From Candidatus Obscuribacterales bacterium (GTDB taxonomy: Bacteria > Cyanobacteriota > Vampirovibrionia > Obscuribacterales > Obscuribacteraceae): a stretch of DNA of 64,000 nucleotides. Below, piece after piece: positions 27,350 to 36,398 of the stretch. Numbering within the stretch: position 1 is the stretch's first letter; each line of letters opens with the position of its first letter. A model generated the notes under the pieces. It was not told the DNA's origin. It did no database searches and saw only the letters and a program-made list of their open reading frames with translations. The stretch lies in the NCBI GenBank assembly GCA_019747875.1, contig JAIEQI010000086.1, positions 1 to 64,000 of the forward strand. The letters are read 5' to 3'. The position numbers were made by a program, and so were the translations under genes.

Positions 27350-29503
27350 ATGAACTTGCGTCCTGGCTTGCGACTGAAAAATCGGTATGAGTTGCTTGAG
27401 CTATTGGGAGAGGGTGGCTTTGCTGTTGTTTGGAAAGCTGTAGATTTAGAGCTTAATCGGCTAGTTGCGATCAAGGTTTTGAAGCTTTCGCATCTGAATG
27501 AAAATTCGATATCTGAACATATTCAAAGACTTAAGAGAGAAGCTAAGTTACTGGCTCAGCTGGCTCATCCAAATATTGTTTCAGCATATTCTATTGATCT
27601 TACTGATGATTTAGCTCCCTTTGTTGTAATGGAATTCCTGACAGGTCAATCTCTTGAACAGGCGCTGTCAAAAAGGCATAAACTCGCTACGCCTCTCATT
27701 AAATTGATATTGTTGCAAACCTGTGCCGGCCTGAGCTTTGCACACAGCAAGGGTGTCATTCATCGAGATCTAAGTCCAAGTAATATTTTTCTGTGTGGCG
27801 ATCAAAAAAATCCTACAGTAAAAATAATTGACTTTGGATTGTCTTTTTCATCTCTATCCCCCAGCGCACAGATCACCAAAACAGGTTTATTAATTGGCAA
27901 TCCGGCTTATATGAGTCCAGAATGTATTGCCGGAATGAAGCTTGATGCGAAGGCCGACATCTATGCTTTTGGATGTGTTGCTTATCATATGCTAACCGGT
28001 GCGCCTGCATTTCAAGCTGAATCAGTAATGGGTGTTTTGTACAATCACCAAAACAATTATCCTCCTGAGCCATCTGCTCCAGGTTTAGGAGAGCAAGAGT
28101 TTTTTGAGAACATCAAAGCTGTAATTCTTAGGTGCATTCAAAAGAACAAGAAGTTGAGATTTGAATCATGCGTCGAAATAGCCGAAGCTATACAGCAGCA
28201 ACAGACAGAGGCAGAGATATTTCAAAAAGCGGCAAAACACGGGCGCGAAACATGGCTAACCGTTGAAGCAAAACCTACGCTAAAACATTTGGACGCGTTA
28301 CATTGGGTCAAGCTAGTTGCTATCATTTCGACCTTTATTTTGGTCGTGATCATTATTAGCTTTCAGAGCAAACATCAAAGCTCGCGTAAGCCTGCGTTGA
28401 ATCGAGCGGAGCGCGTTGAGCAAGGAGATCATTACTTACGCATAGGTAATCTTGGTCTTGCTGAAGCGTATTACACAAAAGCATTGAAGGAGAAAGAAGA
28501 CGCGATAATTCTCTTGAAGTTGGCTAAGCTTAAAATTGATCAAAAGCAGCCTCAGGAGGCTCGTGATTTTGGCCAGCGCTTCCTCCAAATTGCAAAAGTT
28601 AGTTCTTCTGAGACGATGCCACCAGAACAAATTGAAACTCTTCTTTCACTAGCTGCCATCGAATCTTCGAAGCTAAAAGGAATTGAGAATTTAAGAGGAT
28701 ACAGCGAAGCCGCGGTTCGCTATTCTGAAAAATCTTCATCAATCCAGTCTGAATTAAGGGCGAAGAGCCTGTTCCAGCTAGCATTGTGTTACTGTGATTT
28801 GCATAATGCGTCACAAGCAATGAAGCTTTTAGAGCGGGCTCTTTCATCTGCAGAACTTACATCGAACTCGTCTCTAATTAACCGTATCAGAAGCGCCCTT
28901 GCTGATGTTCAACTGAAATTGGGTCTGTTTGAAAAAGCCCGAGGCTCCTATCTCGAGGTATTCAGAAAGTCAAGTCGTCAAACAAATGAGTACTGCGATT
29001 CGTTGGTAAGGCTTTCAACAATCTTAGAGCTTGAAGGAAAAAAATCTGAAGCATTGAAATACAAATCGCTGATAGACTCATGGATTGCCCGTAACGGCCT
29101 AAGATATTATATGACCTGTGTTTGGCATACTGGTCTTATCTTTTCTGAGAATGGTTCAGGGGAGATTGCCGAGCGATTATATAAAGATTCATTGACACTC
29201 TCAAAGCGCCAGGATGAAGATCTCTATTCATGGCAAATTGGTCAAGCCGCTCTTCAATGCTTGGCTCAATTATATGTATGGCGCGCACAGCACGGAGATG
29301 TTCGATATTGGCAGAAAGCGGAAATAATCTCTAAAGAAGCCCTGAGCAGGGAGAAATTGAAAGGGCTACGAACATGGAGAGGCGATACTTCGATCGAAAT
29401 TCTCGAAACCATTTACAAACAAGAGCACAATGTTTCCGCTGAAAGTGAGCTGCGAAATTTTAAGATCCAGCGACAGAAGATGCAAACCACCGATGAATTT
29501 TAG
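27350..29503 (+). CDS. Transmembrane Ser/Thr protein kinase with TPR-like C-terminal region
   Basis: 717 residues. The kinase domain covers about 12-290 with GEGGFAVVWKA glycine loop, VAIKVL lysine, VIHRDLSPSN catalytic loop, KIIDFGLSF and MSPE. The usual Lys of HRDLKPxN is Ser here, which may lower or alter activity. One membrane helix follows (about 323-344, VKLVAIISTFILVVIII). The rest (about 360-717) is alpha-helical TPR-like repeats (DHYLRIGNLGLAEAYYTKAL, SLFQLALCYCDLHNASQAMKLLERAL), which would lie outside the cytoplasm in a PknB-like orientation. First of four such kinases in 11.5 kb. No strong ribosome binding site is visible. Confidence 0.9.
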   Translation: MNLRPGLRLKNRYELLELLGEGGFAVVWKAVDLELNRLVAIKVLKLSHLNENSISEHIQRLKREAKLLAQLAHPNIVSAYSIDLTDDLAPFVVMEFLTGQSLEQALSKRHKLATPLIKLILLQTCAGLSFAHSKGVIHRDLSPSNIFLCGDQKNPTVKIIDFGLSFSSLSPSAQITKTGLLIGNPAYMSPECIAGMKLDAKADIYAFGCVAYHMLTGAPAFQAESVMGVLYNHQNNYPPEPSAPGLGEQEFFENIKAVILRCIQKNKKLRFESCVEIAEAIQQQQTEAEIFQKAAKHGRETWLTVEAKPTLKHLDALHWVKLVAIISTFILVVIIISFQSKHQSSRKPALNRAERVEQGDHYLRIGNLGLAEAYYTKALKEKEDAIILLKLAKLKIDQKQPQEARDFGQRFLQIAKVSSSETMPPEQIETLLSLAAIESSKLKGIENLRGYSEAAVRYSEKSSSIQSELRAKSLFQLALCYCDLHNASQAMKLLERALSSAELTSNSSLINRIRSALADVQLKLGLFEKARGSYLEVFRKSSRQTNEYCDSLVRLSTILELEGKKSEALKYKSLIDSWIARNGLRYYMTCVWHTGLIFSENGSGEIAERLYKDSLTLSKRQDEDLYSWQIGQAALQCLAQLYVWRAQHGDVRYWQKAEIISKEALSREKLKGLRTWRGDTSIEILETIYKQEHNVSAESELRNFKIQRQKMQTTDEF

Positions 29504-29807
29504 GCAACGGAAAAGAATCACAATAGCTGAAAAGAAGAGTGAAAGATTGCCTTAGATATAGCTAGGTCCATGCTTTCAACCGAGCCATGGGCTGCATCGT
29601 TGCACATCGCTGTTCGCGCACAGGCAATCCTCCTCCCATTCAATGTCATCATGATAGAATTCCCAACGTTAAGAAGTTGTGAATCCCTGTTCAATTTGCA
29701 GAACATAACCAATGGTGAGCGCTTTCCGGGTGGAGTTCATTAAGGTGCTGCTAACTAGCTTGCTTACACTTCCCAAATATCATCTGGGCTAAAAGCGCAA
29801 AGCATCA
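29504..29807. other. Intergenic region between convergent kinase genes
   Basis: About 300 bases. A 64-codon minus-strand frame (29518-29712) lacks a ribosome binding site and any recognisable domain. No clear terminator hairpin or other element was seen. Confidence 0.4.
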
Positions 29808-31988
29808 TTAATTCCCTGGCTTCAAATCTAAGAGAGCATCTTGAGCGGCGCTGATCATGGCATTCTCACCGCCAATGTCCAAGTGTGCTGGTTTTGGCTT
29901 GATTTGGGCGATGCGCTTCAAAACTGCAAGACCAGGACCTCCCATTTTTGCCAACGCCACTGCAAGCCATTTCGACTCGTAGGGACGGTGGCGCTCCATC
30001 GCTCTAGCTAAAGCAGGCACCGCTATTGGTGCGATAGTGGGTCCAATGGCGGCAATGACAGAGCAGGCACGCTTCCTTAGATGGTCGTCCGAGCTTTCTA
30101 GCATTCTACAAAGCTCCGGCACAGCATCCTTTGCTTTTGTTCCGAGCTTGCAAAGTGCACGTGCCGCATATTCAGCATGACTGCGCGATCTAAGCAGGCA
30201 AAGTAACTCTGGAAAGTACAAATTCTGCTTTGTTGATACATGAACAAGCGCATGAGGGTACGTTGAGTAACCGAATTGAGTAAAAAGGTCTAAGTCTTGT
30301 GGCGCTTTTGAAGCGGATTTGCGGAAGTTTTGTATGGCATTCTCCGTGAAATTTGTCATTTCACCGACAGCATGATGGATTTTCGACTTTGACAAATTGA
30401 AGGGATGCGTAACCGTCCTGTTTTCATCAGTTTCCTGTTCGGGGAGGCGCATAAGTACAGTACTAAGCGCGTTGGAAATTTCTAGCTGTTGAATGTTTGA
30501 GGCTTCCCCAGCCCATTTCGACGCTCCTTCGGCCCCAACACTCTGTAACATTTTATCGTCGCTGGTGCACAATGTACATGCTAGATTCAAGACCTCTGGA
30601 ATGGGCTTATTGGTCAATGCCAGAATTTTGGCAAGCTGCAATTTTATCTCGGGATCTGTCGTTGCACGATAAACTTTGAGTATCTTCTCTTGATCTGAAG
30701 TCTCCAGCAAGTCCTGTTCCATCATTCCTCGTCCGTAATATCCTTCACTTGCTGCGCTAAGTAATCCATTTAAAGCTCTCAAAGGTAAGCTAAGTTCTTT
30801 CTTCTTACCCGCGCTAATTTTCTCTACAAGCTCCTTTGCTTCGTTTTGTCTTAGAACCAAATTCTCATACATATAATTTTTTGCATTGCGCTCGATAGTT
30901 GCCACGGTAAAACTTGAATACAGGCAGGTCCCCAGGACTCCGAGTATAGAGACAACCGCTAGTGCACAGATTAGGGCACGTCGCGGAATTTCAAGGAACA
31001 AGGGCTTTCTTAGGAATGCAAAGGACGGTTTTCGGTTGAGAATTCTATGAATATCAGCGGCTAGTTCCGAGGCAGACTGATAACGGTGCGCAGGATTCTT
31101 CTCCAGGAGTTTTTCAATTGTTGCCACCAGCGATCGGGAATACCCTTTCTTCAACAATTTCCTGGTTGCATTTTTTGGTGAAGTATTTATATGATGCAGG
31201 AGTATTTGAATCGCATTATCACCAGCAAATAATGGTCTGCCAGAAAGAGCCTCATAGATAATACAACCAAGGGAATAGAGATCTGTTCGTTCGTCAACTA
31301 TTCCAGCCTGGGCTTGTTCTGGACTCATATACATCGGACTTCCGAGAACCTCTGACTTCTGCGTAAGTTGAGTCGCGCTTTCTTTTTGTTCTCCCACTTT
31401 TGCAATGCCGAAGTCAATAACTTTCACCAGGTCGTTTTCATTTCGAATAATGATATTGCTGGGTTTCAGATCGCGATGAATGACCTGATGAAGGTGTGCA
31501 TATTCGATAGCCTCGCAAACTTGCAAAACAATATTCAGTAGTCGTTCCTGCTCAATAACGCGTTCCCTTTTGAGAACTTTGTCGAAGCTTTGTCCATCGA
31601 CATACTCCATTACGATGTATGGCTCAGGAGAAGCTGATACGAAGCTATAGACTTGTGCGATGTGGGGATGTGAAAGTGCACTTGCGGCCGCAGCCTCGAC
31701 CTCAAAACGATTGAGGGCGACATCATTTTGAACGCGGATTACTTTTACTGCCAGTTGGCAACCAAGCTCGTCGTCTTCAACCAAATAGACTACGCCCATG
31801 CCGCCTTGTCCCAGCTTCTTCAAGATGCGGAATTTCGCTGGCAGTCCACTAATCTGCTCTTCTTCTACGTTTCCTTTCGGCATTGGAGAAGTAGCCATAT
31901 TGCCTGCTTCAATAATGTGAGTGAAAAGATCTTCTCGCTGAGAATCCTCATCGATATTTTCTTGGTATGTGGTAAATGATACTGCCAT
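29808..31988 (-). CDS. Transmembrane Ser/Thr protein kinase with HEAT-repeat C-terminus
   Basis: 726 residues; GGAGGATATC directly before the ATG is an excellent ribosome binding site. The kinase domain spans about 50-315: GQGGMGVVYLVED, VIHRDLKPSNIII, KVIDFGIAKV and MYMSPEQAQAG are all intact. A membrane helix is at about 333-355 (LICALAVVSILGVLGTCLYSS). The C-terminal part ends in HEAT-like repeats (YAARALCKLGTKAKDAVPELCRML, KRACSVIAAIGPTIAPIAVPALARAM), which usually bind proteins. Convergent with the preceding kinase gene. Likely a surface-facing receptor kinase; ligand unknown. Confidence 0.9.
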   Translation of the reverse strand: MAVSFTTYQENIDEDSQREDLFTHIIEAGNMATSPMPKGNVEEEQISGLPAKFRILKKLGQGGMGVVYLVEDDELGCQLAVKVIRVQNDVALNRFEVEAAAASALSHPHIAQVYSFVSASPEPYIVMEYVDGQSFDKVLKRERVIEQERLLNIVLQVCEAIEYAHLHQVIHRDLKPSNIIIRNENDLVKVIDFGIAKVGEQKESATQLTQKSEVLGSPMYMSPEQAQAGIVDERTDLYSLGCIIYEALSGRPLFAGDNAIQILLHHINTSPKNATRKLLKKGYSRSLVATIEKLLEKNPAHRYQSASELAADIHRILNRKPSFAFLRKPLFLEIPRRALICALAVVSILGVLGTCLYSSFTVATIERNAKNYMYENLVLRQNEAKELVEKISAGKKKELSLPLRALNGLLSAASEGYYGRGMMEQDLLETSDQEKILKVYRATTDPEIKLQLAKILALTNKPIPEVLNLACTLCTSDDKMLQSVGAEGASKWAGEASNIQQLEISNALSTVLMRLPEQETDENRTVTHPFNLSKSKIHHAVGEMTNFTENAIQNFRKSASKAPQDLDLFTQFGYSTYPHALVHVSTKQNLYFPELLCLLRSRSHAEYAARALCKLGTKAKDAVPELCRMLESSDDHLRKRACSVIAAIGPTIAPIAVPALARAMERHRPYESKWLAVALAKMGGPGLAVLKRIAQIKPKPAHLDIGGENAMISAAQDALLDLKPGN

Positions 31989-32428
31989 GATATCCTCCGC
32001 GAGTCCCCAGGAAAGTCGTCAATAATTTGAATGGGCGCGGCCTACGTTCATTCGTTTTGTACATTCCTGACACTGTTTCCTAAAGTACAATCAAATGCAT
32101 TTAGATTTCGTGAACTGTGAGAGTTTCTAGTTCTAGAAGTCTCCGCGCATATATTTCATGTTGCGCCCTCGCGGCAACGTGCCGTTTTGTCTTCAGAATG
32201 AATCAACTTTGGATATAGCTGCATGGCGAAAGATTACTAGCTATATGCAGCTTCTTATTCCTAGCCTCAATCGTTCCAAGGTCTCCACGCTAGGCAATGA
32301 TGGCTTCAACCGCGTCCACACCGGTTGTAGAACCACCACGACTTCCGCCCATCACGTTAAACACTGACCTGGTATAAATCGGGTATAAAATTATTGGAGT
32401 CCCGGACTAATACAAAGTAGCAGCACCA
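31989..32428. other. 440-base divergent intergenic region
   Basis: It separates two divergent kinase genes and holds their promoters. An AGCTGCAT/ATGCAGCT inverted repeat (32218-32252) and two TATAAA-like boxes about 30-55 bases before the downstream gene are visible. No supported gene: the 69-codon frame at 32158 has no ribosome binding site. Confidence 0.4.
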
Positions 32429-35389
32429 ATGGTTCTTCAATCCGGCCAGATAATTGAGGGTCGCTTCGAAATCATCAAGCTGTTGGGCGTCGGCGGCATG
32501 GGCCGGGTATACCAAGCAAAACAACTAGATCTTAACAGACCGGTTGCCCTCAAGTTTTTAGAAAGCGACCTTGCTAACGATGACGAAGAATGGAGACTGC
32601 GCTTCATTAGAGAAGCCAGAGCTTTGTCAAAAGTCCAACACAAGAATGTCGCAGCTTGCTACTCGTTTGGCATTATTGAGCAGGAAACCAACGGATTGCC
32701 GATTCCATTCCTATGTATGGAGTTAGTGGAAGGTTCAAGCCTTGCTAGCTTAATGGAGACGCAGCAGGGATTTGAGGAAGAGCAAGCTCTTGAGATAGCT
32801 CTGCAGATAGCTGCTGGCATGGAATCTGTGCATCTGCACGACATAGTTCATAGAGATCTCAAACTAGAAAATATCTTGGTTGAAACAAATCCTTCTGCTA
32901 ACCATTCGGTAATTGTAAAAATCATCGACTTTGGCTTGTCCAGAAAGTTGCTTGAAGAAAATGACACTTTAACCGCCACTGGGGCCTTGCTAGGCTCGCC
33001 GCTTTCAATGAGCCCGGAGCAGTGCATGGGGAAGCGCGCAGATAAACGCTCCGATACATATGCTCTCGGGTGCATTCTTTATACTTTGCTTACAGGAAAA
33101 CCACCATTTGATGCGGATACTGCCATTGCCGTGTTTCACAAACACATCAATGAGATACCGATGTTGCCAGATAATGGGGGCGGCAAGCCGCTAAGGAAGG
33201 GACTTGCCCAAGTTGTTCTAAAGTCTCTTTCTAAAAATCCCGACGATCGCTACCAAACGATGAGTGAATTTGGTCGCGATCTTGCGTTGGTTAGAGCCGG
33301 CCAGGCAAATTTGCTTAACATAAAAATGCCGGACGCAAATTCAGATAAAAGAAGAATCTATATTACAACTGCATTGGTAATCAGTTTGCTCTTAGCCGTA
33401 GGTCTCTTCTTTACGAGAATTGTTAAACCATCCTCGAATAAAGGTGACTTAGTTGATACGCTGAAATACAAAGGAAACAAAACATCCTTTTCTGGAAAAT
33501 CAAGAAAACACAAACTATCTGAATATATAGGTGGACTAACTGAGAGCATTGATACTGCGGATCGTTTGCTTAGGATGGCTGAGGATGACAAACACAGCCT
33601 GGCCGATCGGGAAGCGTTCATGATCAAAGCGCTTGAGATTAAGAAAAAGATTCTTGGAGCTAAAGATCAAGCGGTGGGCCATGCATTGGTATCTCTTGCC
33701 TCGCTCTGCTATTTTAAGGGCGATATTGAGAAAACACAGAAGCTTTTGCTAGAAGCCTTGGACATAGCGCAGCAGAAGACTCTAGATCCACTTATCCGTT
33801 TTAATCTCCTTTCCAGAGTTGGAAAAGACATGTCCTTATTAGGACAGATGCCTAAGCTAGCGCTACCAACTCTTGAGACTTCATTGGCGCTAGCCAGACA
33901 ACGACCACATGAATTTGATGAATATCTCCCGCTGATCTTGCCCGAGTTGGCTAACCTTTATTCGCTTTCTGGTCATCGAGGCAAAGCTAAAGCCGCCATG
34001 GAGCAGTGTATCAAGCTGCGAGAAAAGATGCCGCTTCCAATCAGCGATGTTGTCGGCGGTTTGTCCGAAAATGAGGACTATAGGGTCAGCATTTTTGTCA
34101 TTTATGACTACGTAAATCTTGCCAACATTTATGAGGAAGAAGGGGATTTCGTAAAAGCAAAAGAACTACTAATGCGCTCGATTCGGCGAAGGCTGCTAGA
34201 TAAATCCATTGCTGCAATTGATGAAGGGTATTTCCGGCTGGCATCTTACTACGACAGAATTGGAAACTTGAAAGAGGCTGAAAAGGTTGTAACAAGCCAC
34301 ATTGATTTGGACAAGGACCTGATGAATGTAATCTTGTTTGTGCCTAAAATTTATTACAAGCAAAAGAAGCTAGATGAGGCTGAGAAGTTTTGTTCTTACC
34401 TGCTATCTCATTATGAAAAACATCCTAGGGTTGACTTTAACAAAGAAACTGTTTTTCTTCTACTGGCCGATATATATGAACAGAAAGGTGATTACAGGCG
34501 TTATGAGGACTCGCTCGATCGGGCAATCTTGGAACTTCGACGAAGAGAATCTGCTGCCGACAACCTGAGTGTTCCGGATCCTTCGATAATCTCGATTAAG
34601 ATGGAACTAGCCTCGGCTTTGGAGAGGGCTGGTCGGTTTCTGGAATCAGAAAAAATCTGGGAGCAAGTTTTACAAATCGAAGATGCGCAACACGCGGGAC
34701 CCAGAGAGAAAATAAGATCCTTGAATGAGCTTGCAAGGTTTGCTGCAGCATCAGGAAAATATGTCGCGGCGAAAAACTACAACCAAAGGTCCTTGTCCCT
34801 TGTAGAAAGCGCTTCTAAGTATGATTATCTGGACGAGACAACAGTATGGCGTAATGCTGGATCTATAGCAAGACAAGCTGGAGATTTTCGCTCCGCGGAA
34901 GAGTGGCTGAAAAAATGCTTGGCGAGGCATGAGAGAGAGAAAAATGACGGTGCAATAGCTAGCGACTGTTTAGAGCTGGCGAAACTGTGTGCTGCCGAAG
35001 GAAAAACGGAAATGGAGAATCGTTACCTCGAAAGGTTTGCTCAGCTAAGCCTGGGAAAAAAGAGCTGGCAAAGCGTGGACGCTGCTGTTGCCATCTCAGA
35101 GCATCTTCAGGATAGAGGTCCCATGGCGGCGACTTATCTCAAAAATGCGCTGGTGCTCAGCTCTAACCTAGAGTCAAATCCGCGAAAAACTGCCGAGCTT
35201 CAATGCCGTTTAGCACTGAATATGGCCGATCAAGGAAAACTGAACGAAGCAAAGGAACTGATGCAAAAATGTCGACCTTATCTTGAACAATTGAAAAAGG
35301 CACGCTTTGTTCCAGAGAAGGAAAAGCTTAGCGAACTGGCCGAACGAACATTTGAATTGTTGGGCAGTCAGAATGCGTTGAAACAGTAA
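32429..35389 (+). CDS. Transmembrane Ser/Thr protein kinase with long TPR region
   Basis: 986 residues. The kinase domain spans about 9-290 with GVGGMGRVYQA, VALKFL, IVHRDLKLENIL, KIIDFGLSR and SMSPEQCMG. A membrane helix is at about 310-332 (ITTALVISLLLAVGLFFT). The outer part (about 390-986) is a long TPR array (ALVSLASLCYFKGDIEKTQKLLLEAL, YDYVNLANIYEEEGDFVKAKELLMRSI and at least eight more helical pairs). TPR arrays bind peptides or partner proteins, so this may sense assembled protein complexes. The start has no clear Shine-Dalgarno sequence. Same layout as the 27350 and 36399 kinases, indicating family expansion. Confidence 0.92.
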   Translation: MVLQSGQIIEGRFEIIKLLGVGGMGRVYQAKQLDLNRPVALKFLESDLANDDEEWRLRFIREARALSKVQHKNVAACYSFGIIEQETNGLPIPFLCMELVEGSSLASLMETQQGFEEEQALEIALQIAAGMESVHLHDIVHRDLKLENILVETNPSANHSVIVKIIDFGLSRKLLEENDTLTATGALLGSPLSMSPEQCMGKRADKRSDTYALGCILYTLLTGKPPFDADTAIAVFHKHINEIPMLPDNGGGKPLRKGLAQVVLKSLSKNPDDRYQTMSEFGRDLALVRAGQANLLNIKMPDANSDKRRIYITTALVISLLLAVGLFFTRIVKPSSNKGDLVDTLKYKGNKTSFSGKSRKHKLSEYIGGLTESIDTADRLLRMAEDDKHSLADREAFMIKALEIKKKILGAKDQAVGHALVSLASLCYFKGDIEKTQKLLLEALDIAQQKTLDPLIRFNLLSRVGKDMSLLGQMPKLALPTLETSLALARQRPHEFDEYLPLILPELANLYSLSGHRGKAKAAMEQCIKLREKMPLPISDVVGGLSENEDYRVSIFVIYDYVNLANIYEEEGDFVKAKELLMRSIRRRLLDKSIAAIDEGYFRLASYYDRIGNLKEAEKVVTSHIDLDKDLMNVILFVPKIYYKQKKLDEAEKFCSYLLSHYEKHPRVDFNKETVFLLLADIYEQKGDYRRYEDSLDRAILELRRRESAADNLSVPDPSIISIKMELASALERAGRFLESEKIWEQVLQIEDAQHAGPREKIRSLNELARFAAASGKYVAAKNYNQRSLSLVESASKYDYLDETTVWRNAGSIARQAGDFRSAEEWLKKCLARHEREKNDGAIASDCLELAKLCAAEGKTEMENRYLERFAQLSLGKKSWQSVDAAVAISEHLQDRGPMAATYLKNALVLSSNLESNPRKTAELQCRLALNMADQGKLNEAKELMQKCRPYLEQLKKARFVPEKEKLSELAERTFELLGSQNALKQ

Positions 35390-35522
35390 AGCAAACCATC
35401 CTGCTAAAAGATTCTGGCGCCATCGGAAAAGTCTCTACATGCATTGCGGGCAATCCGAGACCTTCGAATTCGCAGCAGTTAGAATCCCGGTCATTGAATT
35501 TCGGGGATCGCTACGGCAATGA

Positions 35523-35705
35523 AAGCCACTCAAGTCACGAAATATTGAAGCTGCTGCCTATATCCTGAACTTGGGTAAAGATTCGATCATTCCTCATTTG
35601 ATTCCCGCTCTTAGGGTCTCATCTGCTCAAGAGCTCCTTGGCTTGATTGCGTCAGCCCTGCCTCGTTTAATAGCAAGGAACCAATATGAGCGAAAAAGAG
35701 GTTGA
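35523..35705 (+). pseudogene. HEAT-like fragment without a start codon
   Basis: One frame between stops reads about 60 residues with HEAT character (AAYILNLGKDSIIPHLIPAL, ELLGLIASALPRL), but there is no start codon and no upstream continuation. It overlaps the next gene's start by 20 bases. It may be the remnant of a HEAT-repeat gene related to the kinase at 29808. Low confidence; it was read by eye. Confidence 0.3.
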
Positions 35706-36336
35706 TGACAAAGTTAAAAATGTAGACGCACCCAGTCCTGCTGCAGATTCCTTTCGGAACGAAGCTGCTGGTGATTCGCAGCGCAATAATCGAATTTCAG
35801 AAATGGAAGGCTCCAAAGGCGGAGTGCCAAACGATTTTGGAAATATACAGCTAACTGACGGCTCTGGGACAGACCCTTCAAAAGAGACAGCGGATACCAA
35901 ACGCCAGTGTGGCAGAATTGACAGGTCACAATTCGATGAACAATTGAAAGATCCCAAAGTAATTGCTGCTTTTGCCGGACGTATGGCAACTGAAGTAGGC
36001 GGTCAGGGGGCCGCGGCTCAATTGGCTTTTGCTGAAGAAGTTATGAATAGGGCAGCTTCCAGAGGACAAACATTGATGCAAGCTTTAAGCGGTAGCTATT
36101 ATCCAACTCCTAAGCCTGGCAGTTCAAATAATCCTGCGTTTAATGCCGCAATTACAAAAGCCTGGAAGGATGGCACCGACACCACACACGGTGCCACCGG
36201 AAACGGTGACGCCGGATTTGGTAAAGGCGGATACGAAACAGCAACAATAGGGCGAGAAAAGTTTGGCATGGAGGCGGTCGATCTATCAAAGGGCTGGCTG
36301 AAAAAATATGAAAAGCTCAAGTTCGGTAAGTGCTAA
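35686..36336 (+). CDS. Disordered N-terminus plus SleB-like cell-wall hydrolase domain
   Basis: 216 residues, AAGGA ribosome binding site, no signal peptide. Residues 1-80 are polar and disordered (MSEKEVDDKVKNVDAPSPAA...) and include a FGNIQLTDG motif like the LP-x-L motif of related proteins. From about 82 the chain resembles SleB/Hydrolase_2-type peptidoglycan hydrolases: RMATEVGGQGAAAQ with candidate catalytic E103, EEVMNRAASRG, and an aromatic YYPTPKPG loop. Domain likeness is by pattern only. Lies between two kinase genes and is convergent with the second. Possibly exported to act on a cell wall. Confidence 0.6.
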   Translation: MSEKEVDDKVKNVDAPSPAADSFRNEAAGDSQRNNRISEMEGSKGGVPNDFGNIQLTDGSGTDPSKETADTKRQCGRIDRSQFDEQLKDPKVIAAFAGRMATEVGGQGAAAQLAFAEEVMNRAASRGQTLMQALSGSYYPTPKPGSSNNPAFNAAITKAWKDGTDTTHGATGNGDAGFGKGGYETATIGREKFGMEAVDLSKGWLKKYEKLKFGKC

Positions 36337-36377
36337 AGGGGGAGCAACAATTACGATAATCGCTAGTTGCTTTTAGC
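36332..36377. terminator. Two-part hairpin between convergent genes
   Basis: GCTAAA...AGCAAC pairs with GTTGCT...TTTAGC, giving two 6-bp stems with a GGGGG bulge and a 17-base loop. It lies just after the hydrolase stop codon and before the convergent kinase stop, so it may terminate both. Confidence 0.5.
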
Positions 36378-36398
36378 GGCGCGAAAATCGCAGCCCTT

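Noticed and set aside
29518-29712. 64-codon minus-strand frame between kinases
   Set aside because: No ribosome binding site and no recognisable domain.
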